Positions 9,378 through 17,764 of a stretch of 64,000 nucleotides of DNA are shown piece by piece. The stretch's first letter is position 1; each line of letters starts with the position of its first letter. The position numbers and the translations under genes are program-made. The DNA is from an uncultured Gammaproteobacteria bacterium. GTDB lineage: Bacteria; Pseudomonadota; Gammaproteobacteria; Pseudomonadales; Pseudohongiellaceae. The notes beneath the pieces were generated by a model that did not search any database, was not told where the DNA came from, and saw only the letters and a list, made by a program, of their open reading frames with translations. The stretch covers positions 35,171-99,170 of the forward strand of contig CALEJT010000049.1 in NCBI GenBank assembly GCA_937898685.1. The letters run 5' to 3'.

Positions 9378-11666
9378 ATGTCGTTCAAGGTGTATTCCAG
9401 GTCTCATGGTCTGGCGATGTCGGCGCTGTGCCTTTCCATTGCGGTCGCTCAAAGCGCAATGGCGGCCGATCTCGATGAAGTACAGGTCATCGCGAAGAAG
9501 CGCCAACAATCTGCCACCAATGTCGACATCGCCGTCAACGTTCTCGATCCTCAACTTCTCAACGCTCTCAATTTCCGTTCCCTTCCCGATGCCGCGGCGT
9601 TCGCAGAAAACGTTGCGATGTTCGAAGACTTCAGTGGTGCCTCACTGCCGACATGGGTGATCCGTGGTGTCGGCGTACAGGACTACAACGCCAACAACAC
9701 GCCCACCGCCGCGGTCTATCTCGATGGTTCCTACCAGGTGTCGACGGTGATGGGCGCGGCGTCCTTGTTCGACGTCGAAGAGCTTGAAATCCTGAAAGGT
9801 CCGCAAGGCGGTCTTTACGGTCGTAACACCACTGGCGGCGCGGTGATTCTGCAAAGCCGCCGCGCCAAACTGGATCAGCGTGAAACGAATGTCGAAGTCG
9901 GCTATGGCCGTTGGGGCTCCAGCGTGGTGCGCAGTGCTCTCAACCTGCCCTTGAACGAAAGCACTGCAGTGCGTGTCGCCATCAACGCGGAGAACAGTCG
10001 TGGCGGTTGGCAGCGTTCGCTGAGCATGGATGGCACGCAGGGCGACAAGGAAAAACTCGATGCGCGCGTGTGGTGGCATTTCGAGGTGAGCGACAAGCTC
10101 CGTCTCGACTGGAAACTGCAGGGTGGTCGCGATGATTCGGACATTCCGCTCGGTCGTTCACTGGGGGTCTACGCTGCCGATGGCAGCGGCAACTATTGCG
10201 ATGCCGTTCTGGCTGGCTACATCGACGAGAACACCTGCATCAACTGGGCGGGGGTGAATCTCGTTCATCTTGGAACAGGGGTTCCAGAGCGCCTGCTCGA
10301 TCAGAGTGACGATGGCAGTGTGGTGTTGTCGCAACTGCTCAATCGGCAGGACAACGACTACGTCGGCACTGTGCTCGAATTGACCTGGGAACTCGACTTC
10401 GCCGACTTCCTCTCGCTCAGCACCTTCGATCGCTTCGGTTATGGCGTGCTGCTCGATCTCGATGGCTCCGGTGGTGAATACGGTCATCGCCGTTCCACCA
10501 GCGATCTGCGTACCTGGAGCCAGGAGTTTCGTCTTCTGTCCAAACCCGAGAGCCGTGTGCGTTGGTTGGCGGGGCTGAACTATTCGCGTGAGGACTTCGA
10601 GGAGTTCCGTGACTTCAGGGCGGCGGAAAATCGTTTCGTGGGCCTCGGGCGCGGACTGATGGGCTACGACCAGGACACCGAAGCCTTGTCTATCTACGTC
10701 GATGCCGAGCTGCCCTTGTCGTCGCAGTGGGCCATCGCCGGTGGGCTGCGCTGGACGGATGAGGACAAGAACTATCGCAACGGTGCCTTCTGGATTCCAC
10801 GTGAACCGCCGATCTATTTGAGCCGGAATCTCAGTTCGGATTACCGCCTCGACGAGCGTCTCGCCGGATCCTTGGCTCTGCATTGGAAACCTCAGGAAAA
10901 CACCTTCGGGTACATCAAGTATTCCAGCGGCTTCAAGAGTGGGGGCTTCTACGGGGGCTTCCCCTTCGACCCGCGCGAGATAGAACCCTACCGCGAAGAA
11001 ACGCTCGTGGCGTGGGAAGCAGGCATGAAGGTGAAGTGGCCCGATGCGGGACTCGAACTGGGAACCACCCTGTTCTATTACGAATTGGAGGATGTGCAGG
11101 GCTTCATTCGCGATACTTCAGTACCAACCGGTACGGGTATCGACCGGTTGGCAAACCAGGGAGACGCCGTACACAAGGGGGTGGAGCTGCATGGACGTTG
11201 GCAGGTAATGGACGCTCTGTCGCTCGAACTCGGCTTGGGTTGGCTCGATGCACGATTCAGAGGCGAGGACGTGCTTACTTTGAACCTTGCCGACGAGCTC
11301 GTGCCGGTAACGGGACGCCGTCCTTACGCGCCGAGTTTCAATGGCCATTTTTTGGTGAGCCACGCACGAACTTTGGGCGACGCCCACACCTTGATCCTCG
11401 ATGCGAGCTACGACTACCGCAGTGCTTTCAGTGGTCATCAGAGTTCCCTGGTGGATGCAGCGATCAACGATCTACCAGGCTTTGGACTTGTAAATTTTGC
11501 GGCGCGCGTGAATTCGGCGCGTGCGCCGTGGGAGCTGGGGCTGTGGGTACGCAATGCCACAAACGAGCGTTACGTTACGCGAGTGAAGAATGACGGACTC
11601 AATAGTTTCATCGCTCTTTATGGTGAACCACGTTCCTATGGTGTTACCTTGAGCTATCGTTTGTAA
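9378..11666 (+). CDS. TonB-dependent outer membrane receptor
   Basis: 762-residue outer membrane beta-barrel transporter driven by TonB; the substrate is unknown. A signal peptide occupies about residues 1-29 (ending SAMA). The plug domain shows the typical IRGVGVQDYN, AVYLDG and LKGPQGGLYGRNTTGGAV sequences. The barrel runs to a C-terminal SYGVTLSYRL. Start ATG is preceded by GAGGAG at 7 nt. This subclass (plug with GRNTTGGAV) is common in marine and soil gammaproteobacteria and often imports complex organic compounds, but nothing here identifies the ligand. Confidence 0.9.
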   Translation: MSFKVYSRSHGLAMSALCLSIAVAQSAMAADLDEVQVIAKKRQQSATNVDIAVNVLDPQLLNALNFRSLPDAAAFAENVAMFEDFSGASLPTWVIRGVGVQDYNANNTPTAAVYLDGSYQVSTVMGAASLFDVEELEILKGPQGGLYGRNTTGGAVILQSRRAKLDQRETNVEVGYGRWGSSVVRSALNLPLNESTAVRVAINAENSRGGWQRSLSMDGTQGDKEKLDARVWWHFEVSDKLRLDWKLQGGRDDSDIPLGRSLGVYAADGSGNYCDAVLAGYIDENTCINWAGVNLVHLGTGVPERLLDQSDDGSVVLSQLLNRQDNDYVGTVLELTWELDFADFLSLSTFDRFGYGVLLDLDGSGGEYGHRRSTSDLRTWSQEFRLLSKPESRVRWLAGLNYSREDFEEFRDFRAAENRFVGLGRGLMGYDQDTEALSIYVDAELPLSSQWAIAGGLRWTDEDKNYRNGAFWIPREPPIYLSRNLSSDYRLDERLAGSLALHWKPQENTFGYIKYSSGFKSGGFYGGFPFDPREIEPYREETLVAWEAGMKVKWPDAGLELGTTLFYYELEDVQGFIRDTSVPTGTGIDRLANQGDAVHKGVELHGRWQVMDALSLELGLGWLDARFRGEDVLTLNLADELVPVTGRRPYAPSFNGHFLVSHARTLGDAHTLILDASYDYRSAFSGHQSSLVDAAINDLPGFGLVNFAARVNSARAPWELGLWVRNATNERYVTRVKNDGLNSFIALYGEPRSYGVTLSYRL

Positions 11667-12056
11667 CTTTTTGTGACTCAATTGATGGTGGTTTTCAGCT
11701 AGACGTTCCTCATGCCTGCTTCAGGCAATCCCGCATAGTCGCGTTTTTGGCACGCTCCATGTACCGTTGAGTCTTTATCTCTCCATGGGGTTTGCACCTT
11801 TCAAAAAAATTGTTGTTAGAATGGCCCAGCCTTCCGGCTATGCAGGTTCTCGCTTCACATGTTTTCTCAGGATGGAAAACAGGCCGCAGCACCGGAACCG
11901 AGAGGCGTCACGGACCATCCGTGTGATCTGCCTGGGTACACCGGGTATGCGCTGAATAGCCTGGCAATAGGAGAGTACTCAGGAGACTCTATTCAAAACG
12001 GCTGACCGTGACGTCGACAGTCGACGTCTAATTCTTTTTCGCATAGGAGTTATCAA
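11667..12056 (+). promoter_or_regulatory. Promoter and structured leader upstream of the GNAT gene
   Basis: A 390-bp non-coding region. A candidate sigma70 promoter has TTGCAC at 11792-11797 and TAGAAT at 11817-11822 (19-bp spacer), which would give a leader of about 225 nt. The leader holds several inverted repeats: TGTTTTC / GAAAACA (11860-11881), CACGGA / TCCGTG (11909-11923), AGAGT / ACTCT (11972-11990) and the 19-bp dyad at 12010-12028. Promoter strength and transcript start are inferred. Confidence 0.5.
12010..12028 (+). promoter_or_regulatory. 19-bp perfect dyad before the GNAT ribosome binding site
   Basis: GACGTCGAC-A-GTCGACGTC reads the same on both strands around the central A. 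It is followed by TAATTCTTTTTC and then AGGAG at 12044-12048. It could be an operator, or an RNA hairpin (7-bp stem, 5-nt loop) with a T-rich tail acting as an attenuator. Confidence 0.55.
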
Positions 12057-12887
12057 ATGGTCAGCGTACAAGCGCAGGTGGCGCGTCACTACGAATATCC
12101 CTTCCCCCCACCCAGCAGCTATGGTGCTCTTTACAAGGTTTTCGAGCAGACCGAAGAACAGCTGGCTCTGGCGAAACTCAATATCAAATTACAAGAAGAA
12201 TGCGGTGAAGAATTCCAGGTACGCTTCTATTGCGCGGAAGACCTCGGTCGCATTCCGTACTCGATCCTGCTGAGTGCCGCTCAGTGTTACGCCGACGTGT
12301 TCAATGAAAGTTGGGGCGAAGACTGGACCGTAGAGTCGGCGATGGACGAGATCCGCAGATTCATCAATTGCGACCCCAATTACACGCCCGTGATGACCTT
12401 GCTTTTCAGAGAGGAGCGGGTCGTGGGGTTCAGTTGGGGCTTCATCATGGATCGTGATTCGCTGACCGACGACAGCGCACCGTTCTCCGCGTCCTCCGTC
12501 AAACGTCATGAAAGCATCCAGGCGGCACGCTACTGGCTCCACGAAGTGAGCGACAAACGGTTGCTCATCTCGATCCGTGAGTTGGGCGTGCTGAAGGACT
12601 TCCGTCAGAACAAGACTCCCTATCTGACGCTGCCGATCTTCGAGCGCGCCAAGAGCGTCGGCTGCAACGTGGCATTCTTCCGTACCAAGCTCAGCAGCCA
12701 GGCATTCCGCTGGAGTCTCGGTGTCGGCTTCGTGCCTCTGGAGCTGTTCCGAGTCGATGGCCTCTTGCTGATGAAGGGCTGCGTCAAATACGCAATGGAG
12801 CTGCTCTATGGCTCGATCGACAAGACGCGCCGGCGCCAGAGTCAGTCTGCGATAATCAACAACATCAAACGCTACTTGTGTGAGTAA
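12057..12887 (+). CDS. GNAT-fold N-acyltransferase-like protein, unknown substrate
   Basis: 276-residue cytoplasmic protein. The C-terminal half follows the GNAT pattern: a VVGFSWGF strand, then ISIRELGVLKDFRQNKTPYLTLPIFERA where the CoA pyrophosphate loop normally lies, then FFRTKLSS and a WSLGVGFVPLELF GF-type ending. The loop RQNKTP is only a loose match to the usual acetyl-CoA loop. About 90 N-terminal residues have no recognised domain. Start ATG has AGGAG 8 nt upstream. It is the first gene of a signalling block and is followed after 66 nt by a sensor kinase on the same strand. A role in making or modifying a small signal is possible (acyl-homoserine lactone and acyl-amino-acid synthases share this fold), but that is inference. 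Confidence 0.6.
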   Translation: MVSVQAQVARHYEYPFPPPSSYGALYKVFEQTEEQLALAKLNIKLQEECGEEFQVRFYCAEDLGRIPYSILLSAAQCYADVFNESWGEDWTVESAMDEIRRFINCDPNYTPVMTLLFREERVVGFSWGFIMDRDSLTDDSAPFSASSVKRHESIQAARYWLHEVSDKRLLISIRELGVLKDFRQNKTPYLTLPIFERAKSVGCNVAFFRTKLSSQAFRWSLGVGFVPLELFRVDGLLLMKGCVKYAMELLYGSIDKTRRRQSQSAIINNIKRYLCE

Positions 12888-12953
12888 GAAGTAGGCCAGT
12901 GTCGTACGCATGACGAGAGGTTCGCTGCAGTTGCGCCTGGCCAGGGGCGAAGC

Positions 12954-15107
12954 ATGATTTCCTGGTCCGTGAACTATGTGTTTTTGTTCAATTCGGCGCT
13001 TCTCGTCCTGCTAGCGACATTCCTTGCGAAGCGGCAGCGCGAAATAGGCACTTGGATTTTCTGTGCTGCATCGGCTGCCCTAGCAAGCTGGAGCGCTTGC
13101 ATCTACCTCTTGGAAGAGCGCCTACTGATGTCGTGGTTGAGCGGCATCGTCAAAGTGCAGCTCATCTCTGCGTTGTTGTTTGCCAATGGTCTCTATTACT
13201 TCTGCTCCACCTATCCCATCTATCGCATCGATAGAAGGCGGTTGATCAACGTCCTGGTGTTGGCCGGCTTCGTGCTGGCCATCATCTTCACCGATGCGAT
13301 CACGCGGGCTACCTTGGTCGGCGATGCCATCGTCTATGAAGACGGCATCGGTTACCTCGTTTACTCGATCTACCTCGCGGCACTGGGCATCTCGGCACTG
13401 GTGCGACTGGGCCAGGCCTGGCGTGAATACCCGGAACATCGTGCCCGCATCCGTTATTTCTTCATCGGTGTCGGCACCTATGTAAGCTGCGCCATCATCT
13501 TCAATCTGATCCTGCCCAGTCTCGGTAACTACGATTACCTGATGATCGGTCGTCTCAGCGCCACGGCGGCGCCGCTGTTGTGCTTCTACGCGATCACCAA
13601 ATACGAGTTTCTGGATGTCACGGTAATCATCAACAAGACGACTGCTTGGGGTGGCGCCTTGCTGGCCATGCTGGCGCTCGGTCTCTTGGTCTACGAGCTG
13701 ACATTGGGCTACATGCTGCTCAACATGTTGGGCGTCGGCGCGGTCATCATCGTCGCAAGTCTCTTCGCGCAGCCGCTGCAGCGCTTCCTCCTCACCACCG
13801 CCAAGCGCAAGTTCGTGCGCGGCTGGTATTCCACCGAAGCGGTGATCGGAGAATTGGCGGCGAAGCTCACCTTGGAAAAAGATCGCCGCGCGATTTTCCG
13901 TACGGTGATGGCGACGCTCGATGAAGTGTTCGAGGTCGAAAACACCCGGATGATCGTGGCCGAGCGTGATGAGAACGGTGAGCTTGAACATTACCGGGTC
14001 GTCGACGACCCGAGCGTGCACATCGACAGCAGCTCTCCTCTGATCCGTGCCTTCAGCGAAAAATCTCATTGCTGCCGCATCCGCGAATTGGATGCCGGTT
14101 GTCTGACGATGCTCGAACAGCTTGGGCTCACGGCCGAGTGCATCACCGACGGTGTGGTGTTGCCCTGTCACTCGCCGGAGTTTTTGGAAGGGCTGATAGT
14201 ATTGGGACGCCGCAGTAACGAGCGTCAGTACAACGAGAACGACCTACGCTTCTTCGACAACCTGCTCGCCTTTCTCTCACCGATCTTCTATCGACTCACG
14301 CCGATGGAGACGCTCGAAGCACTCTACTTCGAGAACAAGCAGCGTCTGCATGAGGCAGAGATTCAGCTGCTGCGGGCACAGAAGATCGATGCCATCGTGC
14401 ATGCCACGCGTCAGTGCCATCACGAGATCCGCACGCCGCTCAGCATCATCAGCCTCGGCATCAGCCGTATCAAGAATCTGGAAGAACTCGAATCCTTCAA
14501 GCAGGTGGCACAGGAAGAGATCAAACATGCACTAGAGATCGTCGAGGAAACACTGGCGATCTCCGACATCAACAAGAGTGCGGAGAAGGCCCATACGAGG
14601 GTCAACATCAACGACGTCATCCGCCGTTGTCTGCGGCTCATCGACACCTTGAAGTACAAGGTTCATCTCGAGCTGGAAGAGGACCTGCCGCCGGTGATCG
14701 GCTATTTCAGCGACCTGCAGGTGGTGCTCACCAACCTCATCCACAATGCCATGGAAGCGATGCCGAACGGTGGTGCCTTCACCTTTACCAGCCGCGCCTC
14801 GCACGACACCGTGATCGTCACCGTGGAAGACACGGGGAGCGGTATTCCGGAAGAGCTCAAGTCGCGCGTGTGGGAGCCTTATTTCAGCGGCCGCGCCACA
14901 CGAGCCGGAAATTCGACGGCGGGACGGGGCTGGGGGCTGACCATCGTCAACCGCATCATCACCGAACATCGCGGCACCATCCGTTTCGTCAGCGAGGCGG
15001 GCAGTGGTACGCGCTTCATCATCACGCTGCCCCTGGCGCGCAACGAGGAGCAGGATGAAGAAGGTCACGCAGAACCCGAGGCCCTGCCGCGCGTACAGCA
15101 AGGCTAG
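12954..15107 (+). CDS. Membrane sensor histidine kinase with N-terminal 7TM-type domain and GAF
   Basis: 717 residues. About seven to eight hydrophobic helices fill residues 5-285, resembling the 7TM sensor of some histidine kinases. A GAF-like domain follows at about 295-450, then a HisKA domain with the phosphoacceptor His490 in CHHEIRTPLS. The HATPase domain carries N box NLIHNAMEAM, G1 DTGSGIP and G2 GRGWGLTIV. All catalytic motifs are intact. It lies 66 nt after the GNAT gene and converges on a single-domain response regulator 44 nt away. The ligand is unknown; with a 7TM sensor a hydrophobic or membrane-derived signal is plausible. Confidence 0.88.
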   Translation: MISWSVNYVFLFNSALLVLLATFLAKRQREIGTWIFCAASAALASWSACIYLLEERLLMSWLSGIVKVQLISALLFANGLYYFCSTYPIYRIDRRRLINVLVLAGFVLAIIFTDAITRATLVGDAIVYEDGIGYLVYSIYLAALGISALVRLGQAWREYPEHRARIRYFFIGVGTYVSCAIIFNLILPSLGNYDYLMIGRLSATAAPLLCFYAITKYEFLDVTVIINKTTAWGGALLAMLALGLLVYELTLGYMLLNMLGVGAVIIVASLFAQPLQRFLLTTAKRKFVRGWYSTEAVIGELAAKLTLEKDRRAIFRTVMATLDEVFEVENTRMIVAERDENGELEHYRVVDDPSVHIDSSSPLIRAFSEKSHCCRIRELDAGCLTMLEQLGLTAECITDGVVLPCHSPEFLEGLIVLGRRSNERQYNENDLRFFDNLLAFLSPIFYRLTPMETLEALYFENKQRLHEAEIQLLRAQKIDAIVHATRQCHHEIRTPLSIISLGISRIKNLEELESFKQVAQEEIKHALEIVEETLAISDINKSAEKAHTRVNINDVIRRCLRLIDTLKYKVHLELEEDLPPVIGYFSDLQVVLTNLIHNAMEAMPNGGAFTFTSRASHDTVIVTVEDTGSGIPEELKSRVWEPYFSGRATRAGNSTAGRGWGLTIVNRIITEHRGTIRFVSEAGSGTRFIITLPLARNEEQDEEGHAEPEALPRVQQG

Positions 15108-15151
15108 CCGACCAGGACTTCAGGGAAGAGATTGCAAAGACGAGGCGCGGC

Positions 15152-15679
15152 TTACTTGAAACGGCGCTCGGAGAGATTCTGCAGCCAGCGTGAGCGCTGA
15201 TCGACGAGGAGTTCACGCATGATGTCGGCTTCCTTGTCGATCACGATGCGTTTGAGTACCTGCAGCAGTTCTTTCTCGTTGAAAGGCTTGAGCAGGTAGG
15301 CGGAAGACAGACCGATCGTGGAATCTTCGGCCAACAGCCTCAATTCCTCGCTGTCGTACGCGGTGAGGATCACCACGGGGATGTGGCGTTTGAAGGGACT
15401 GCGGTTTTCCTTCATGCGCAAGGTGCGCAGAAATTCCTCGCCGTTCATCTCCGGCATCTGCCAGTCGAGCAGGATGCAGGTGATGGCATTGGTCAGGAAA
15501 TCGAAGCCACGCTCATGCCGCGCGAGAACTTCGAGGCCCTCACGCCCATTGTGTGCAACCAATACTTCATAGAGTCCAGACTCGCGCACGACCTGCGCGA
15601 TGAGCTCGGCCTGACGCTCGTTATCCTCGATGACGAGCACGCGAGGCTTAGCCGGCGGACCTTTCGCAAACCAGACCAT
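15152..15679 (-). CDS. Single-domain response regulator (CheY-like receiver)
   Basis: 175-residue receiver with no DNA-binding or enzymatic output domain. The acidic pocket is E18-D19, the phosphoacceptor is Asp72 in LLDWQMPEMNGEEF, the switch Thr is in ILTAYD, and the conserved lysine is in LLKPF. A short helical tail of about 30 residues follows the receiver. It is the second gene of a minus-strand pair with the small membrane protein gene (3-nt gap) and faces the 3' end of the 7TM kinase gene. That kinase is its most obvious partner, with the second kinase an alternative. Confidence 0.88.
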   Translation of the reverse strand: MVWFAKGPPAKPRVLVIEDNERQAELIAQVVRESGLYEVLVAHNGREGLEVLARHERGFDFLTNAITCILLDWQMPEMNGEEFLRTLRMKENRSPFKRHIPVVILTAYDSEELRLLAEDSTIGLSSAYLLKPFNEKELLQVLKRIVIDKEADIMRELLVDQRSRWLQNLSERRFK

Positions 15680-15682
15680 GAA

Positions 15683-16105
15683 TCAGGGGTTATCCGACAT
15701 TAATTGGCGGCGCAAGTTTACCGTGCGTTTGAACACATAAGAAGGGCCGAGCACCAGACCCGAGGCCATCATGAACGGCGCAATGCACAGCATCAGCAGG
15801 GAATTTCCGACCAAACGCGCGAGGGGAAAGGGTTCCGAAGGATGGTTTTTCTCGATCTGGTGCCTGGTATATTCTGCCAGCTCGACCGGCTTGTTGCGGA
15901 TTTCCTCGGCCCAGATGCGGGCGATGTATTTCTGATAACTGCGGGCGGGATACTTCTTCCAGAGCGTCAGGAGATAACGGTTGTTCGCCTGCCAGTTCTC
16001 GATTACCGAGAGTAGCTTGAACCACACGCCGGCCGGTGCTCCGAAAACGATGCTCCAAAGCACTAGCAGCGGATAGAACAAGAAAGCCGGTGCCTTAAGA
16101 AACAT
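15683..16105 (-). CDS. Small two-helix membrane protein, unknown function
   Basis: About 140 residues. The first hydrophobic segment covers residues 4-30 (FLFYPLLVLWSIVFGAPAGV) and the second covers about 95-125 (LLMLCIAPFMMASGLVL). Between them is a basic/aromatic cytoplasmic loop with LLTLWKKYPARSYQKYIARIWAEEI. I do not recognise the family. ATG 16105 was chosen because it begins the first helix; there is no good Shine-Dalgarno, and a TTG 27 nt upstream is an alternative. It is transcribed with the receiver gene and divergently from the second kinase, so a role in the same signalling system is likely but unproven. Confidence 0.55.
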   Translation of the reverse strand: MFLKAPAFLFYPLLVLWSIVFGAPAGVWFKLLSVIENWQANNRYLLTLWKKYPARSYQKYIARIWAEEIRNKPVELAEYTRHQIEKNHPSEPFPLARLVGNSLLMLCIAPFMMASGLVLGPSYVFKRTVNLRRQLMSDNP

Positions 16106-16249
16106 GAATGCCGTGATCTGCGCCTTATCCAAGGGATCTATGCAAAGCCTCTCAGCGGGGCAGCAGTATAGCAGACCCCCCCAGCCCTGCCGGCATTCGC
16201 GCGTACGCGCAGGCGGAACGATGCGGACAAGGAAAAGAGCCGTTTCCGC

Positions 16250-17764
16250 ATGAAATTCCTGCGAACTGGCCATCGTGCCTTGCCCTATCTGGCCGCAATC
16301 TACCTGTTGGCGGCCGTACTGTATTTCTCGGTGATCCTGCGCCATACCCGTGACCAACTACTCCTGGCGGTGGCGCTCCTCGCCTACATCTTGTTCGTGG
16401 TGCTGACACACGAAGGACTGCTCCGGCGTGTGGGTCAGCTCATCGGCCATTACCGTCCCCGTGTGGATGTCGGCTATTTCTCGGCCTTCGTCGAGTTCAA
16501 TCGGCGGATTCAGAACGTTCTTGAGCTAGAGCACGTGCTCATGCTGCTGGGCGATACGCTGCGGCAGAACGTCGGCCTGCGCCATGTGCGCTATCTCTTG
16601 AATCGCGAATTGCCGCTGCGCACCTCAGCGGCAGAGCAGAAGGATGAAAAGAGCGGAGAACTCCTGACGCTGCGCGCCTGGCCGCTGGAGCGTTCCTGGG
16701 CTTTCCACACCACCGAGTTCGAACGCGAGGTGAAGGCGCGCGCCAGCGTGCTGAGCAAGAGGGACGCCCCGGAGCTCGTGCAGCGCGCCTTCGCCGAAAG
16801 TGGTACCGAGCTGCTCGTGCCATTGGTGCAGGATCAGCGCCTGCTTGCCGTGATCCTCATCGGTCGCGGTGAAGAGCGTCCCCCCTTCCAGGAATTCGAA
16901 TACCAGATGTTCGACTACCTGATGCGCCATCTGACGCTGATCGTCGACCGCATACGCGTCTACGCCGAAGTGCTGCGCAAGACCAAGATGGAACACGCGG
17001 AAAGGATGCGGGTGATGCAGACGCTCAGCGCCAGCATCGCGCACGAGATGCGTACGCCGCTTGCTGGCATCCGTGCCAGCATCTCGGGCTTCGAGGAATA
17101 TCTGCCGCCGATGCTCGAGGCCTATGGTGATTGCGCGAAGAAGGAGCCGCAGCGCTTTCCCGCAATTCGCGAGAATCATCTGCAGCGGCTGCAGGACACG
17201 CCGCGCCGCATAATGTTGATGATCGATCAGGCCAACACGGTGATCGATCTGTTGCTGGTCAACCTGCGCGAAGAAGCCCTGGATCGCGGTCAGCTCTCCC
17301 CGATGCGCATCGCCGACGTCGTCAATCAGGCCATCGACCGCTATCCCTTCCGCAGCGGCGAGCGCGAGAAGGTGCACCTGGATCTGACGCAGGATTTCGA
17401 GTTCCGCGGCGTCGAAACCTTCTTCATTTACGTGTTGTTCAACCTGTTGAAGAACGCCTTCTACTCATTGCAGTCGGCACAGAAGGGCAGCATCAGCATC
17501 CGCCTCGAACGCGGAGGTTCCTACAACACGCTGTATTTCCGTGACACCGGTACCGGCGTGGATCCGGCCATCATCGGCAAGATCTTCGACGGCTTCTTCA
17601 CCACCAAGCGCGACGGCACGGGTGCGGGTCTGGCGTTCTGTAAACGAACGATCGAAAGCTTCGGTGGGGAAATCGGCTGTGAGTCGGTGCTGGGTGAATA
17701 TGCGGAGTTCATCATCCGCCTGCCCGTGATGCGAGAGCAGGCGGATCCGTCCCTCAATGCATGA
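16250..17764 (+). CDS. Sensor histidine kinase with CqsS/LuxN-type catalytic core
   Basis: 504 residues. Two transmembrane helices lie at about residues 10-30 and 37-54, a GAF-like domain at about 80-235, then HisKA with His265 in IAHEMRTPLAGI. The ATPase domain has NLLKNAFYSL, DTGTGV, GTGAGLAFCKRT and a closing FGGEIGCESVLGEYAEF. This wording is characteristic of the kinase core of CqsS, LuxN and Legionella LqsS rather than of ordinary EnvZ-type kinases (my recollection of the family). The sensor differs: only two helices instead of six to nine. Its 3' end overlaps that of the LqsR-like regulator by 11 bp. Confidence 0.85.
   Translation: MKFLRTGHRALPYLAAIYLLAAVLYFSVILRHTRDQLLLAVALLAYILFVVLTHEGLLRRVGQLIGHYRPRVDVGYFSAFVEFNRRIQNVLELEHVLMLLGDTLRQNVGLRHVRYLLNRELPLRTSAAEQKDEKSGELLTLRAWPLERSWAFHTTEFEREVKARASVLSKRDAPELVQRAFAESGTELLVPLVQDQRLLAVILIGRGEERPPFQEFEYQMFDYLMRHLTLIVDRIRVYAEVLRKTKMEHAERMRVMQTLSASIAHEMRTPLAGIRASISGFEEYLPPMLEAYGDCAKKEPQRFPAIRENHLQRLQDTPRRIMLMIDQANTVIDLLLVNLREEALDRGQLSPMRIADVVNQAIDRYPFRSGEREKVHLDLTQDFEFRGVETFFIYVLFNLLKNAFYSLQSAQKGSISIRLERGGSYNTLYFRDTGTGVDPAIIGKIFDGFFTTKRDGTGAGLAFCKRTIESFGGEIGCESVLGEYAEFIIRLPVMREQADPSLNA

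Noticed and set aside
12010..12028. Dyad considered as a lux box
   Set aside because: It does not resemble the 20-bp lux-box consensus and no LuxR-type gene is in the window.
11817..12056. Leader considered as a c-di-GMP (GEMM) riboswitch
   Set aside because: The conserved GEMM core sequences are not present.
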